From: Wenzhouxiangella sp.
GTDB taxonomy: Bacteria > Pseudomonadota > Gammaproteobacteria > Xanthomonadales > Wenzhouxiangellaceae
Direction: 5' to 3'
Length of the DNA stretch: 35,533 bases
Assembly: GCA_007119095.1 (NCBI GenBank)
Contig: SKQI01000248.1
Location: 1 to 35,533 of the forward strand
Positions 16,351 to 24,842 of the stretch are shown in pieces (positions within the stretch are counted from its first letter, which is position 1; each line of letters starts with the position of its first letter). Below the pieces are notes generated by a model. It was not told where the DNA came from, did not search any database, and saw nothing but the letters and a program-made list of their open reading frames with translations. A program made the translations under genes and the position numbers.

Positions 16351-17211
16351 TCAAATCACGTAGACGAACAGGAACAGTCCCAGCCAGACCACGTCAACGA
16401 AGTGCCAGTACCAGGCCGCTGCCTCGAAGCCGAAGTGATTCTTTTTGGTGAAATGACCGAAGGCACAGCGGATGGTAATGATGATCAGCATGATGGTGCC
16501 GATGATCACGTGCAGACCGTGGAAGCCGGTCAGCATGAAAAAAGTGGAGCCGTAAATGCCCGAGCCCAGCGTCAAGCCAAGATCCCGATAGGCATGGACG
16601 TACTCATAACTCTGGATGGCCAGGAAGATGCACGCCAGGACGATGGTCGCCAGCATCCACACCAGCAGGGCGGCGCGCTGGGCGCGCTTCAAGGCCCAGT
16701 GGGCGAGGGTGATGGTGATACCCGATGTCAGCAGAATCAAGGTATTCAACAACGGCAAACCAAACCCGGGGATGGTCTGGAAATCACCACCCAGTGCGGC
16801 CGGGCCGTGAGTCGGCCAGACGGCTTCGAAGCCAGGCCACAGCAGGGCATTGGTCATTGCCCCGGTTCCTTCGCCACCCAGCCAGGGCACGGACAGAATG
16901 CGGGCGTAGAACAGGGCGCCAAAGAACGCGGCAAAGAACATGACCTCGGAGAAAATGAACCAGATCATGCCGTGACGGAACGACAGATCCACCGAGCTGT
17001 TGTAGAGCCCCGCCTGTGACTCGCGGACCACATCGGCAAACCAGCCAAACATCATCAACAAGATGATGGCCACGCCGATCGCGAACAGCCACGGCCCGCT
17101 GGCGCCCTGGTTCAGCCAATTGGCCGCGCCAAGGGCGAAGGTGAATAGCCCCACTGACCCGACAATCGGCCACTTGGCGGTGCTGGGTACGAAATAGCTG
17201 CTCTGTGCCAT
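16351..17211 (-). CDS. coxC: Cytochrome c oxidase subunit III
   Basis: Seven-helix subunit of the aa3/caa3 oxidase; it stabilises subunit I and carries bound lipid. Typical segments are YFVPSTAKWPIVGSVGLF, the helix with WFADVVRESQAG, FIFSEVMFFAAFFGALFYAR, and the C-terminal FHGLHVIIGTIML and AAWYWHFVDVVWLGLFLFVYV. The ORF track starts at a TTG (17235); the ATG at 17211 is preferred because MAQSSYF matches the family N-terminus and an AAGGGAG Shine-Dalgarno sequence (17222-17228) lies 10 nt upstream. That gives 286 aa. Last gene of the operon; no SURF1, ctaA or ctaB follows. Confidence 0.93.
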   Translation of the reverse strand: MAQSSYFVPSTAKWPIVGSVGLFTFALGAANWLNQGASGPWLFAIGVAIILLMMFGWFADVVRESQAGLYNSSVDLSFRHGMIWFIFSEVMFFAAFFGALFYARILSVPWLGGEGTGAMTNALLWPGFEAVWPTHGPAALGGDFQTIPGFGLPLLNTLILLTSGITITLAHWALKRAQRAALLVWMLATIVLACIFLAIQSYEYVHAYRDLGLTLGSGIYGSTFFMLTGFHGLHVIIGTIMLIIITIRCAFGHFTKKNHFGFEAAAWYWHFVDVVWLGLFLFVYVI

Positions 17212-17231
17212 GTTGCGAAAGCTCCCTTGCT

Positions 17232-17792
17232 TCAATTCACCGCGGCAAGCACTGCGGTGGCTTCATCGTTCTTGTAAATGATATAGGACAGCGTCACCAG
17301 TTCGACGCGCTCCGGTAGATTCGGATCAACCACGAACCGTACCGGCATGTCACGCGACTCGCCCGCGCCGAGCAGCTGCTCGGTAAAGCAGAAACACTCG
17401 GTCTTGTTGAAAAACAGCGATGCGCGACCCGGCGAAACACTGGGCACCGCCTGCGCGATCACCGGGTGATCGGCGCGATTGTAGGCGACGTACATGGTTT
17501 CGTAAAGCTTGCCCGGGTGAACGTCCATGAACCGCTGGGTAGGTTCAAAGCGCCAGGGCAGGCCGGAGTTCACGGTCGAAACGAACTGTACTCGAACCTT
17601 CCGATCGTAGTTGATCTCGTCGCTCAGCTCGACCTGAACAGGACCATCGGCAGTTCTGCCACCAATGCCGGTGATTTCACAGAACTTGTCGTACAACGGC
17701 ACCAGCAGATAGCCAAATCCAAACATGGCCACGGCCATCATGGTCAAGCCAATCACGGTCTGCCAGGGTTTCTTGCGCGTTGAAGCAGTCAT
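17232..17792 (-). CDS. ctaG: Cytochrome c oxidase copper assembly protein CtaG/Cox11
   Basis: Membrane-anchored periplasmic copper chaperone that builds the CuB centre of subunit I. The 186 aa start with a single transmembrane helix (about 11-33), then LVPLYDKFCEITG, the beta-rich Cox11 domain with PWRFEPTQ and the copper-binding ECFCFTEQ motif, and end in LSYIIYKND. Sits between the small membrane protein (4-nt overlap) and coxC. Confidence 0.95.
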   Translation of the reverse strand: MTASTRKKPWQTVIGLTMMAVAMFGFGYLLVPLYDKFCEITGIGGRTADGPVQVELSDEINYDRKVRVQFVSTVNSGLPWRFEPTQRFMDVHPGKLYETMYVAYNRADHPVIAQAVPSVSPGRASLFFNKTECFCFTEQLLGAGESRDMPVRFVVDPNLPERVELVTLSYIIYKNDEATAVLAAVN

Positions 17793-17935
17793 GTCAAGAA
17801 ATAGTTGAAAACGCCGCGGCCGACAAAGAACAGATAGATACCCAGCACAACGGCGCCCAGGATCAGCGCGGTGCGTATCACACCGCGCCGACGTTCGTCC
17901 TTGCCTGGCATATCTTTATCCGTTCGATTGGCCAT
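17789..17935 (-). CDS. Small single-span membrane protein between coxA and ctaG (probable oxidase small assembly protein)
   Basis: A 48-aa ORF absent from the supplied track: MANRTDKDMPGKDERRRGVI, then one hydrophobic helix (RTALILGAVVLGIYLFFVG) and a short tail ending NYFLT. It starts 11 nt after the coxA stop, and its TGA overlaps the ctaG ATG (ATGA). The charged N-terminus followed by one helix predicts a cytoplasmic tail. Other beta- and gammaproteobacteria have similarly placed short membrane proteins, named in databases as cytochrome oxidase small assembly proteins; homology here is by position and form, not by alignment. No strong Shine-Dalgarno sequence, so translation may be coupled to coxA. 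Confidence 0.75.
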   Translation of the reverse strand: MANRTDKDMPGKDERRRGVIRTALILGAVVLGIYLFFVGRGVFNYFLT

Positions 17936-17946
17936 CTCGGATGCCA

Positions 17947-19572
17947 CTAGGTCAGCTCATCCTTGTGCACAGCAACACTGTCATCCACCACCGGTGGTGT
18001 GTCGAAAGTGTGCAGCGGGGCAGGAGAGGGCACCGTCCATTCGAGGCCGCGCGCGCCTTCCCATACCTGGGCAGTCGCCTTCTCGCCACCGCGCACGCAT
18101 TGCCAGATGATGTACACAAACAGCAGCTGGCCGAAGCCGTACATGAAGCCGCCAATCGAGGAAATCATGTTGAACTCAGTGAACTGCACAGCGTAGTCCG
18201 GAATCCGACGCGGCATGCCGGCCAGGCCCAGATAATGCTGCGGGAAGAACAGCACGTTGACCCAGATCGTTGACCACCAGAAGTGGATCTTGCCCAGCTT
18301 CTCGTTGTACATGTGGCCGGTCCACTTCGGCAGCCAGTAATAGACCGCTGCCATGATCGCGAAGACCGCCCCGGTGACCAGGACGTAGTGGAAGTGTGCG
18401 ACCACGAAATAAGTGTCGTGGTACTGGAAGTTGGCAGGCACGATGGCAAGCATCAGGCCCGACAAACCGCCAATCGTGAACAGCACGACAAAGCCAAGTG
18501 CGAACAGCATCGGCGTCTCGAAGGTCATCGAGCCGCGCCACATCGTGGCTATCCAGTTGAATATCTTCACCCCGGTCGGGACTGCAATGACCATCGTTGC
18601 ATACATGAAAAACAGCATGGCGCCCAGCGGCATGCCGACGGTGAACATGTGGTGGGCCCAGACGATGAACGACAGAAACGCAATCGATGCCGTGGCGTAG
18701 ACCATCGAGGTGTAGCCGAACAGCCGTTTGCGCGAGAAGGTCGGAATGATTTCGGAAACAATGCCGAAGGCCGGCAGAATCAGAATATAGACCTCGGGGT
18801 GCCCGAAGAACCAGAAGATATGCTGGTACAGCACCGGGTCACCACCACCGGCGGCGTTGAAGAAGCTGGTGCCGAAAAAGCGGTCGGTCAAAAGCATGGT
18901 CACCGCACCAGCCAGGACGGGCATGACCGCGATCAGCAGGAATGCGGTGATCAGCCAGGTCCAGACGAACAGCGGCATGCGCAGCAGGGTCATGCCCGGA
19001 GCACGCATGTTGAGAATCGTGGCAATGATATTGATCGCGCCCATGATGGAGGAGATGCCCATCAGGTGAATGGCGAGAATCACGAAAGCCAGACTGTTGC
19101 CACCCTGCAGCGACAGCGGCGGATACAGCGTCCAGCCGGAAGCGGGCCCACCCGAGGGCATGAACAGGGTCATCAACAGCAGGGTAAAGGCAAACGGCAG
19201 GATCCAGAACGACCAGTTGTTCATTCGCGGAAGAGCCATGTCCGGCGCGCCAATCATCAGCGGCACCATCCAGTTGGCCAGGCCGACGAAGGCAGGCATC
19301 ACAGCGCCGAAGATCATCACCAGCGCGTGCATGGTGGTCATCTGGTTGAAGAACTCAGGGTTGACCAGCTGCAGGCCAGGGGCAAACAGCTCAGCCCGGA
19401 TCACCAGCGCCATGGCGCCGCCAACCAGGAACATGATCAGGGAGAAAACCAGGTACATCGTCCCGATTTCCTTGTGATTGGTCGAAAACACCCAACGAGC
19501 CAGGCCGGTCGGGTGATGTGCGTGATGGTCGTCGTGACTATCGTTGTTGTGCGCGGTGGTTTCGTGACTCAT
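17947..19572 (-). CDS. coxA: Cytochrome c oxidase subunit I (type A heme-copper oxidase)
   Basis: Catalytic subunit with low-spin heme a, heme a3 and CuB; it reduces O2 to water and pumps protons. The 541 aa hold about 12 helices. Ligands seen: His82 (heme a), His258, His307 and His308 (CuB), Tyr262 for the His-Tyr crosslink, His393 (a3) and His395 (heme a). GHPEVY with Glu260 marks the A1 subtype. The N-terminus is unusually His/Asp-rich ([13 protein letters not shown]). A clear AAGGA ribosome binding site (19581-19585) lies 8 nt before the ATG. Preceded by coxB, followed by the 48-aa membrane protein. Confidence 0.97.
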   Translation of the reverse strand: MSHETTAHNNDSHDDHHAHHPTGLARWVFSTNHKEIGTMYLVFSLIMFLVGGAMALVIRAELFAPGLQLVNPEFFNQMTTMHALVMIFGAVMPAFVGLANWMVPLMIGAPDMALPRMNNWSFWILPFAFTLLLMTLFMPSGGPASGWTLYPPLSLQGGNSLAFVILAIHLMGISSIMGAINIIATILNMRAPGMTLLRMPLFVWTWLITAFLLIAVMPVLAGAVTMLLTDRFFGTSFFNAAGGGDPVLYQHIFWFFGHPEVYILILPAFGIVSEIIPTFSRKRLFGYTSMVYATASIAFLSFIVWAHHMFTVGMPLGAMLFFMYATMVIAVPTGVKIFNWIATMWRGSMTFETPMLFALGFVVLFTIGGLSGLMLAIVPANFQYHDTYFVVAHFHYVLVTGAVFAIMAAVYYWLPKWTGHMYNEKLGKIHFWWSTIWVNVLFFPQHYLGLAGMPRRIPDYAVQFTEFNMISSIGGFMYGFGQLLFVYIIWQCVRGGEKATAQVWEGARGLEWTVPSPAPLHTFDTPPVVDDSVAVHKDELT

Positions 19573-19610
19573 TATCTAAATCCTTTCTCAGCCTGGTCCG
19601 ATGCTGCGGT

Positions 19611-20753
19611 TCAGCCCTGATTCAATTCTGCGATGGTGGCCGGTTGCACGACCTCGCCTTCATCCTCGCTCCAGGCGTTGCGCGTGTAGGTCAGCGCAGC
19701 GGCAATATCCTGGGGCTCAAGGCGGCTGCCAAAACCGGTCATTGCCGTGCCCTCGCGGCCGTGCATCACGACATCCAAATGGCTGTTCAAATCGCCAGTG
19801 GGAATGCCATTTCGGGCCAGGGCCGGAAACGCTGGCTCCAGGCCGCTGCCGTCAGATTGATGGCAGGCCGCGCACTGCGCCTGATACACATTGGCGCCGC
19901 GATCCATCAACTCATCACGCGTCCACAGTCGAGCTGCGTCGTGGGCGACATCAGCCATGTCCTGGCGCTGATTCGCGACCCAGGCGTCGTACTCTTCGCG
20001 AGATACGGCTTCAACCACGATTGGCATGAAGCCATGGTCCTTGCCGCAGAGCTCGGCGCACTGGCCGCGATAGACGCCTTCTTCCAGAATGTAGGTCCAG
20101 GCCTCATTCACCATCCCCGGAATGGCATCGCGCTTCCAGCCCAGATCCGGCACCCACCAGGAGTGGATGACGTCATCGGCAGTCAACAGGAAGCGGATGC
20201 GGGTGTTGACCGGGACGACCAGGCGATTGTCGACCTCGAGCAGATAGTTGTCCACGTCGCGCGGGTTAATGCCCGACCCGATTTGGCGCGCCTGGTTGCT
20301 GGCCCGGTCCATGGCCGAGAAGAAGCTGATCTCATCTTCCAGGTAATCGTACTTCCAAAGCCACTGGTACCCGGTGATCTTGATGTTCAACTCGGCGCCA
20401 CCAGTGTCTTCCATGTCGATCAGCACCCGGGTGGCCGGCACCGCCATTACCACCAGAATCAGCACTGGGATGGCAGTCCAGATGATCTCGGCCTTGGTCG
20501 AATGCGAAAAACGCGCAGCTTGGTAACCTTTCGACTTGCGGTGAACCACGATCGAGGTAAACATCGCCGTGAATACCAATACTCCAATCACGGTCACGAT
20601 GGCCAGGATCGTATTGTGCAGCTGATAGACATCCTGACTGTAAGGCGTAACGCCACGCGGCATATTGTCACCGACGGCAAAAATGCCCCAGGTAATCACC
20701 GCAATGACCGCCAGAACGGCCAGGCCTACGATCAGTTCGTTGGTTCTCTTCAT
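19611..20753 (-). CDS. coxB: Cytochrome c oxidase subunit II with fused cytochrome c domain (caa3 type)
   Basis: Accepts electrons at the CuA centre in the periplasm and passes them to subunit I. Two N-terminal helices (about 8-28 and 48-70) are followed by the cupredoxin domain with CuA ligands His197, Cys232, Cys236, His240 and Met243 (CAELCGKDHGFM). A class I cytochrome c domain is fused at the C-terminus: CAACH (294-298), with Met338 as likely sixth ligand. The fusion defines a caa3-type enzyme in which the electron-donating cytochrome is tethered. 380 aa. An AGGTGA ribosome binding site lies 7 nt upstream of the ATG. Confidence 0.96.
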   Translation of the reverse strand: MKRTNELIVGLAVLAVIAVITWGIFAVGDNMPRGVTPYSQDVYQLHNTILAIVTVIGVLVFTAMFTSIVVHRKSKGYQAARFSHSTKAEIIWTAIPVLILVVMAVPATRVLIDMEDTGGAELNIKITGYQWLWKYDYLEDEISFFSAMDRASNQARQIGSGINPRDVDNYLLEVDNRLVVPVNTRIRFLLTADDVIHSWWVPDLGWKRDAIPGMVNEAWTYILEEGVYRGQCAELCGKDHGFMPIVVEAVSREEYDAWVANQRQDMADVAHDAARLWTRDELMDRGANVYQAQCAACHQSDGSGLEPAFPALARNGIPTGDLNSHLDVVMHGREGTAMTGFGSRLEPQDIAAALTYTRNAWSEDEGEVVQPATIAELNQG

Positions 20754-20853
20754 CCTCGAATCACCTGTCGTTATTGATCTTGCAAACCGGTACCGGCAGT
20801 ACCTCTTGCACGCCGCGGGTCGCCATCAGCCACCCTGAACGCATTTTTTTGCC

Positions 20854-20889
20854 ATCCTGATCAGGATCGCTGGGCCATTGGCCCCAGCG
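20854..20889. promoter_or_regulatory. Two adjacent hairpins between DUF2244 gene and coxB
   Basis: ATCCTGATCAGGAT (20854-20867) is a perfect 14-bp palindrome. Directly next to it CGCTGGG-CC-ATT-GG-C-CCCAGCG (20868-20889) forms a 9-bp stem with one bulge. On the minus (cox) strand they are followed by GGC and an A-run, not T residues, so they are not a standard terminator. They may tune coxB expression or mRNA processing, or mark a regulator site. Confidence 0.4.
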
Positions 20890-20908
20890 CAAACACAACG
20901 CGCTGTCT

Positions 20909-21421
20909 TCACTTGCTCTGCCATCGCTGACTGCCTTGCCAGGCACTATGCGATCGCAGGCCTTCCCTGACCGCATTGGCCAGTTCCAGCCGCTCATTCA
21001 CCGGAAGAAACGCACCAATCTGTTGCGTTTCCCCCTTGCAACGAAGCAGCACCCGCTTGTCACCCAGGGCGGCTTCTGCAATTTCAATCCGAACCCAGGC
21101 CGCGGGCCAGCTTCGGCGGATTTTGCGACGAAGATCGTAGTGTTCCACAACCAGATCGTCCGGGCCAACCAGCAAACGTTCCCTGGCCCAGTTTCCCCGC
21201 CATGCCAGCCGCAGACACCAGCCGACGATCAGCAGGTGAACGATCGCGATCACCATGACAGGCCACAAGCCCATGATCAGCGGGAACAGGGCTGCCAGCA
21301 ACGTCACCGCGCTCAAAAGCAAAAAGAACCCGGCCAGTCGATCCAGCGACATGGACAGGTTCGACCTGGCCTCGATGATGCTGTTGCCCGGAGCTTCCGG
21401 GTTGTCCAAGACTTCGATCAC
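20909..21421 (-). CDS. DUF2244 membrane protein upstream of the cox operon
   Basis: The 170-aa protein matches the DUF2244 family in form: a short N-terminal polar part (SIIEARSNLSMS), two close hydrophobic helices (about 29-50 and 52-75) joined by GLWP, then a cytoplasmic-type region with ERLLVGPDDLVVEHYDLRRK and ELANAVREGL. Function is not established. Members are often found next to cytochrome oxidase genes in gammaproteobacteria, so a role in oxidase assembly or membrane homeostasis is only an inference. It starts with GTG at 21421, about 38 nt after a good -10 box, and is probably the first gene of the cox transcript. Confidence 0.8.
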   Translation of the reverse strand: MIEVLDNPEAPGNSIIEARSNLSMSLDRLAGFFLLLSAVTLLAALFPLIMGLWPVMVIAIVHLLIVGWCLRLAWRGNWARERLLVGPDDLVVEHYDLRRKIRRSWPAAWVRIEIAEAALGDKRVLLRCKGETQQIGAFLPVNERLELANAVREGLRSHSAWQGSQRWQSK

Positions 21422-21465
21422 GTTCGCGGTGAGCCATGCTCGATCGGCACTGCGAGTGAGTGCGT

Positions 21466-21495
21466 ATTGTAGCCGATGGGGCGAAAGTACGGCAA
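21466..21495 (-). promoter_or_regulatory. Sigma-70-like promoter of the DUF2244-cox operon
   Basis: On the minus strand TTGCCG (RC of 21490-21495; 4 of 6 to TTGACA), an 18-nt spacer and TACAAT (RC of 21466-21471; 5 of 6) precede the DUF2244 GTG start by about 45 nt. The opposite-strand putA promoter in the same 228-bp region is not clear. Confidence 0.5.
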
Positions 21496-21649
21496 AGGAT
21501 TTTCTTCACTTGCATCAAGGGCCTTGGTCACCACAAGGCGCTCTCGGACGCTGAACCTGACTGTGTCGGGGTGGGCTTTGCAACGGAAAAAGTCCGCCTG
21601 CGTTACACTTCCGGCTTTGAACGTCTGCCACCTTTTCATGGACGCGATT

Positions 21650-24600
21650 ATGAGCACGCCGGATCAGGAATTTGTCATCAACAAGGCCAGTTATGGAGAT
21701 CCGCTGACCGCTGCACTGGAAGCCGCCTGGGCGCTGGACGAAGCCGAGCACGTGCGTTTCCTGCTTGACCAGTGCGGTCTCGATGATGCTGCCAGGTCAA
21801 AAATTCAGGGCAGTGCGTTGAAGCTGGTCGAACGGGTGCGCCAGCGCAGCCGCGATGCCGGCGCGATGGAAGCGTTCATGCGCGAGTACGACCTGTCTTC
21901 CGAGGAAGGCGTTGTCTTGATGTGCCTGGCCGAGGCGCTGCTCAGAATTCCGGACAGCGATACCGCCGAGAAGCTGATCTCGGACAAGCTGTCAGACGCC
22001 AACTGGGAGTCGCACCTCGGAAAAAGCGATTCGCTTTTCGTCAACGCGTCGACCTGGGGTCTTATGCTGACCGGCAAGCTGGTCAGGGTCGGCAGCAGCA
22101 GCAAGCGCGATGTCGGTGCCACCCTGGCAAGAATTGCCAACAAATCGGGCGAGCCCGTCGTCCGCCTGGCCATCCGTCAGGCGATGCGGATCATGGGCCA
22201 TCAATACGTGATGGGACGCAATATCAAGGCGGCGATCGATCGATCACGAAAAAAGGCCAACAGACGCTACCGGTACTCCTTCGACATGCTCGGTGAAGCC
22301 GCGCTGACCGCCGCCGATGCCGAGCGCTATCGCCGAGCCTACGAAGACGCCATCCGCGCCATCGGCAGCAGCACCAGTGTCGAAGACGTGTTCGCCGCCC
22401 CGAGTATTTCAGTCAAGCTGTCGGCGCTGCACCCGCGCTATGAGCATGCCAAGCAGGAACGGGTGCTCGATGAACTGGTCCCGGTGCTGTTGGCGCTTGC
22501 CCGACTGGCAAAAGAGCAGGGCATCGCGCTGACAGTGGACGCCGAGGAAGCCGAGCGCCTGACCCTGTCGCTGCAGGTGTTCGAGAAAGTATTGGCCGAC
22601 CCGTCGTTAGACGGCTGGAACGGTTTGGGGCTGGCTTTGCAGGCCTATCAGAAACGCGCCTGGGCGGCCATCGACTGGCTGGCCGATCGGGCACGACGCA
22701 GCGGCCATCGGATACCCGTTCGCCTGGTCAAGGGCGCCTACTGGGACACCGAAATCAAGTTCGCCCAGGTTGAAGGCCATGCCGACTACCCCGTGTTCAC
22801 CCGCAAGTGCAACACCGACTTGTCCTACCTGGCCTGCGCCAAACACCTGCTCGGCCAGCAGAACGCTTTTTATCCCCAGTTTGCGACTCACAATGCGCAC
22901 ACCATCGCCGCCATTGCCGAAATGGCCGCAGATCGTCGCGATTTCGAATACCAGCGCCTGCATGGCATGGGCCGCGAGCTGTACGAAGAGGTCTTGGACA
23001 ACAATAACTACAACGATGCTTGTCGAGTCTATGCACCGGTTGGCAACCACAAGGATCTGCTGCCCTACCTGGTACGCCGATTGCTGGAAAACGGCGCCAA
23101 TACCTCCTTCGTCAACCGCATCGTTGATGAAAAACTGCCCGCCGAAGAGGTGGTCAACGACCCCATTGCCCAGGTGCAGGCACTGCCGAGCATCCGCCAC
23201 CCGCAAATCCCGCTGCCCCACAGTCTTTACGGGGAAGCTCGCCGGAATTCCGCCGGCATCAATTTCGCCGATCAGCCGGTGCTGGCGGAGCTGAAAACCG
23301 AGATGGACAGTTTCAGCACCCAGACCTGGCAGGCTGCCCCTTTGGGTGGGCAGTGCACCAAGGCCGGCGAGCAGCGTGTACTGGCCCAGCCTACCAACCT
23401 GGATCGGGAGGTCGGGCGGGTCAGCGTCACCAGCCTGGACTGCATCGATGAGGTGATTGCCGCGGCACTGGCCGCTCAACCGGCCTGGGACGGTCGCGGG
23501 GTGGCCGAACGAGCGCAGATTCTGGAGCGTTTCGCCGACGCCCTGGAAGCCAATCGCGGCGAGCTGATGGCGCTGTGCGCGCGCGAAGCCGGAAAAACCC
23601 TGAAGGACGGGATCGCAGAAGTCCGTGAAGCGGCTGATTTTTGCCGCTACTACGCGGCTCGGGCGCGCGCGCTGATGAGCGAGCCGGAAATCCTGGCCGG
23701 ACCAACCGGTGAGCGCAATCAGATCAGCCTGCACGGCAAGGGCGTGTTTGTCTGCATCAGCCCGTGGAACTTCCCGCTGGCCATATTTACCGGCCAGATT
23801 GTGGCCGCCCTGGTCACCGGCAATACCGTGATTGCCAAGCCGGCCGAGCAAACGCCGTTGGTGGCCCACCGGGCCGTCGAGTTGCTGCGAGCAGCCGGCG
23901 TGCCGGACAACGTTCTGTTCTGCCTGCCTGGCGGCGGCGAAACCGGCGCTGCCCTGACCGCTGATCCAAGAATCGCCGGCGTTGCCTTTACCGGCTCCAC
24001 CGCCACTGCGCGCGTGATCAATCGCAGCCTGGCAGAACGCGATGCCCCGCTGGCTACGCTGATTGCCGAAACGGGTGGCCAGAACGCCATGATCGTGGAT
24101 TCATCAGCCCTGCCCGAACAGGTGGTCAGGGACGTGATCCAGTCGGCCTTTCTGAGCGCGGGCCAGCGTTGCTCGGCGCTGCGCATCCTGTGCGTTCAGG
24201 CCGACGTTGCCGATCATGTGCTGACCATGCTGGCCGGTGCCATGGCCGAACTCAAGATTGGCAACCCTGCGCTGCTGGTCAACGACATCGGCCCCGTCAT
24301 CGACGCCTCGCAGCAAAAGATGCTTGCCAGGCATGTTGAACGAATGGAACAGGAAGCAAGACTGATCGCCCGTGTCGATTTGCCCGAGTCGCTGCCTGAG
24401 GGGCACTGGTTCGCGCCCTGCGCCTATGAAATCGACAGCATCAAGCAGCTGACCGGCGAAGTATTTGGCCCGATCCTGCATGTGCTGCGTTACCGCAGCA
24501 AACAGCTCGACGAGGTTATCGATGCAATCAACGGCACCGGTTTCGGTCTGACCCTGGGCGTCCACAGTCGCATTGATCGGGTACAGGACTACATTGCCAG

Positions 24601-24808
24601 CCGGGTCAAGGTGGGCAACGCCTACATCAACCGCAACATGACCGGGGCCGTGGTTGGCGTACAGCCCTTCGGTGGCGAAGGCCTCTCCGGCACCGGGCCC
24701 AAGGCGGGCGGCCCGCACTATCTGCTGCGCATGTGCAACGAACGAACGCTGACCGTGAATACTGCGGCAGTTGGAGGCAACGCTTCTTTGCTGGCGTTGT
24801 CAGACTGA
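21650..24808 (+). CDS. putA: Bifunctional proline dehydrogenase / L-glutamate-gamma-semialdehyde dehydrogenase
   Basis: Oxidises proline to glutamate in two steps: an FAD-dependent PRODH barrel feeding the quinone pool, then an NAD-dependent aldehyde dehydrogenase. PRODH motifs: SVKLSALHPRYE, VKGAYWDTEIK, FATHNAHT, RLHGMGRELYE and GNHKDLLPYLVRRLLENG. Dehydrogenase motifs: SPWNFPLAIFTGQ, FTGSTATAR, AETGGQNA, catalytic Cys841 in SAGQRCSALR, EVFGPILHV and FGGEGLSGTGPKAGGPHY, then the NASLLALSD tail of PutA. There is no N-terminal ribbon-helix-helix domain, so this is the short form that does not repress its own gene. ATG 21650 is preferred (GGA 7 nt upstream; 1052 aa); the ORF-track start at 21476 adds unconserved sequence. 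Confidence 0.95.
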   Translation: MSTPDQEFVINKASYGDPLTAALEAAWALDEAEHVRFLLDQCGLDDAARSKIQGSALKLVERVRQRSRDAGAMEAFMREYDLSSEEGVVLMCLAEALLRIPDSDTAEKLISDKLSDANWESHLGKSDSLFVNASTWGLMLTGKLVRVGSSSKRDVGATLARIANKSGEPVVRLAIRQAMRIMGHQYVMGRNIKAAIDRSRKKANRRYRYSFDMLGEAALTAADAERYRRAYEDAIRAIGSSTSVEDVFAAPSISVKLSALHPRYEHAKQERVLDELVPVLLALARLAKEQGIALTVDAEEAERLTLSLQVFEKVLADPSLDGWNGLGLALQAYQKRAWAAIDWLADRARRSGHRIPVRLVKGAYWDTEIKFAQVEGHADYPVFTRKCNTDLSYLACAKHLLGQQNAFYPQFATHNAHTIAAIAEMAADRRDFEYQRLHGMGRELYEEVLDNNNYNDACRVYAPVGNHKDLLPYLVRRLLENGANTSFVNRIVDEKLPAEEVVNDPIAQVQALPSIRHPQIPLPHSLYGEARRNSAGINFADQPVLAELKTEMDSFSTQTWQAAPLGGQCTKAGEQRVLAQPTNLDREVGRVSVTSLDCIDEVIAAALAAQPAWDGRGVAERAQILERFADALEANRGELMALCAREAGKTLKDGIAEVREAADFCRYYAARARALMSEPEILAGPTGERNQISLHGKGVFVCISPWNFPLAIFTGQIVAALVTGNTVIAKPAEQTPLVAHRAVELLRAAGVPDNVLFCLPGGGETGAALTADPRIAGVAFTGSTATARVINRSLAERDAPLATLIAETGGQNAMIVDSSALPEQVVRDVIQSAFLSAGQRCSALRILCVQADVADHVLTMLAGAMAELKIGNPALLVNDIGPVIDASQQKMLARHVERMEQEARLIARVDLPESLPEGHWFAPCAYEIDSIKQLTGEVFGPILHVLRYRSKQLDEVIDAINGTGFGLTLGVHSRIDRVQDYIASRVKVGNAYINRNMTGAVVGVQPFGGEGLSGTGPKAGGPHYLLRMCNERTLTVNTAAVGGNASLLALSD

Positions 24809-24842
24809 CAGACCCGAACCGAGCGCAGCCAGTTAGCAACGC

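Noticed and set aside
18283-19620. 445-aa ORF on the + strand antisense to coxA
   Set aside because: Shadow of coxA codon bias; composition is His/Gln/Arg/Asp-rich with no recognisable domain, and coxA is certain.
19518-20777. 419-aa ORF on the + strand antisense to coxB
   Set aside because: Same shadow effect; coxB motifs on the minus strand are complete.
20761-20997. 78-aa minus-strand ORF ending just before coxB
   Set aside because: Mostly overlaps DUF2244 in another frame and reads through both hairpins; no domain or ribosome binding site.
22607-23869. 420-aa ORF antisense to putA
   Set aside because: Shadow ORF inside a gene with intact catalytic motifs in both domains.
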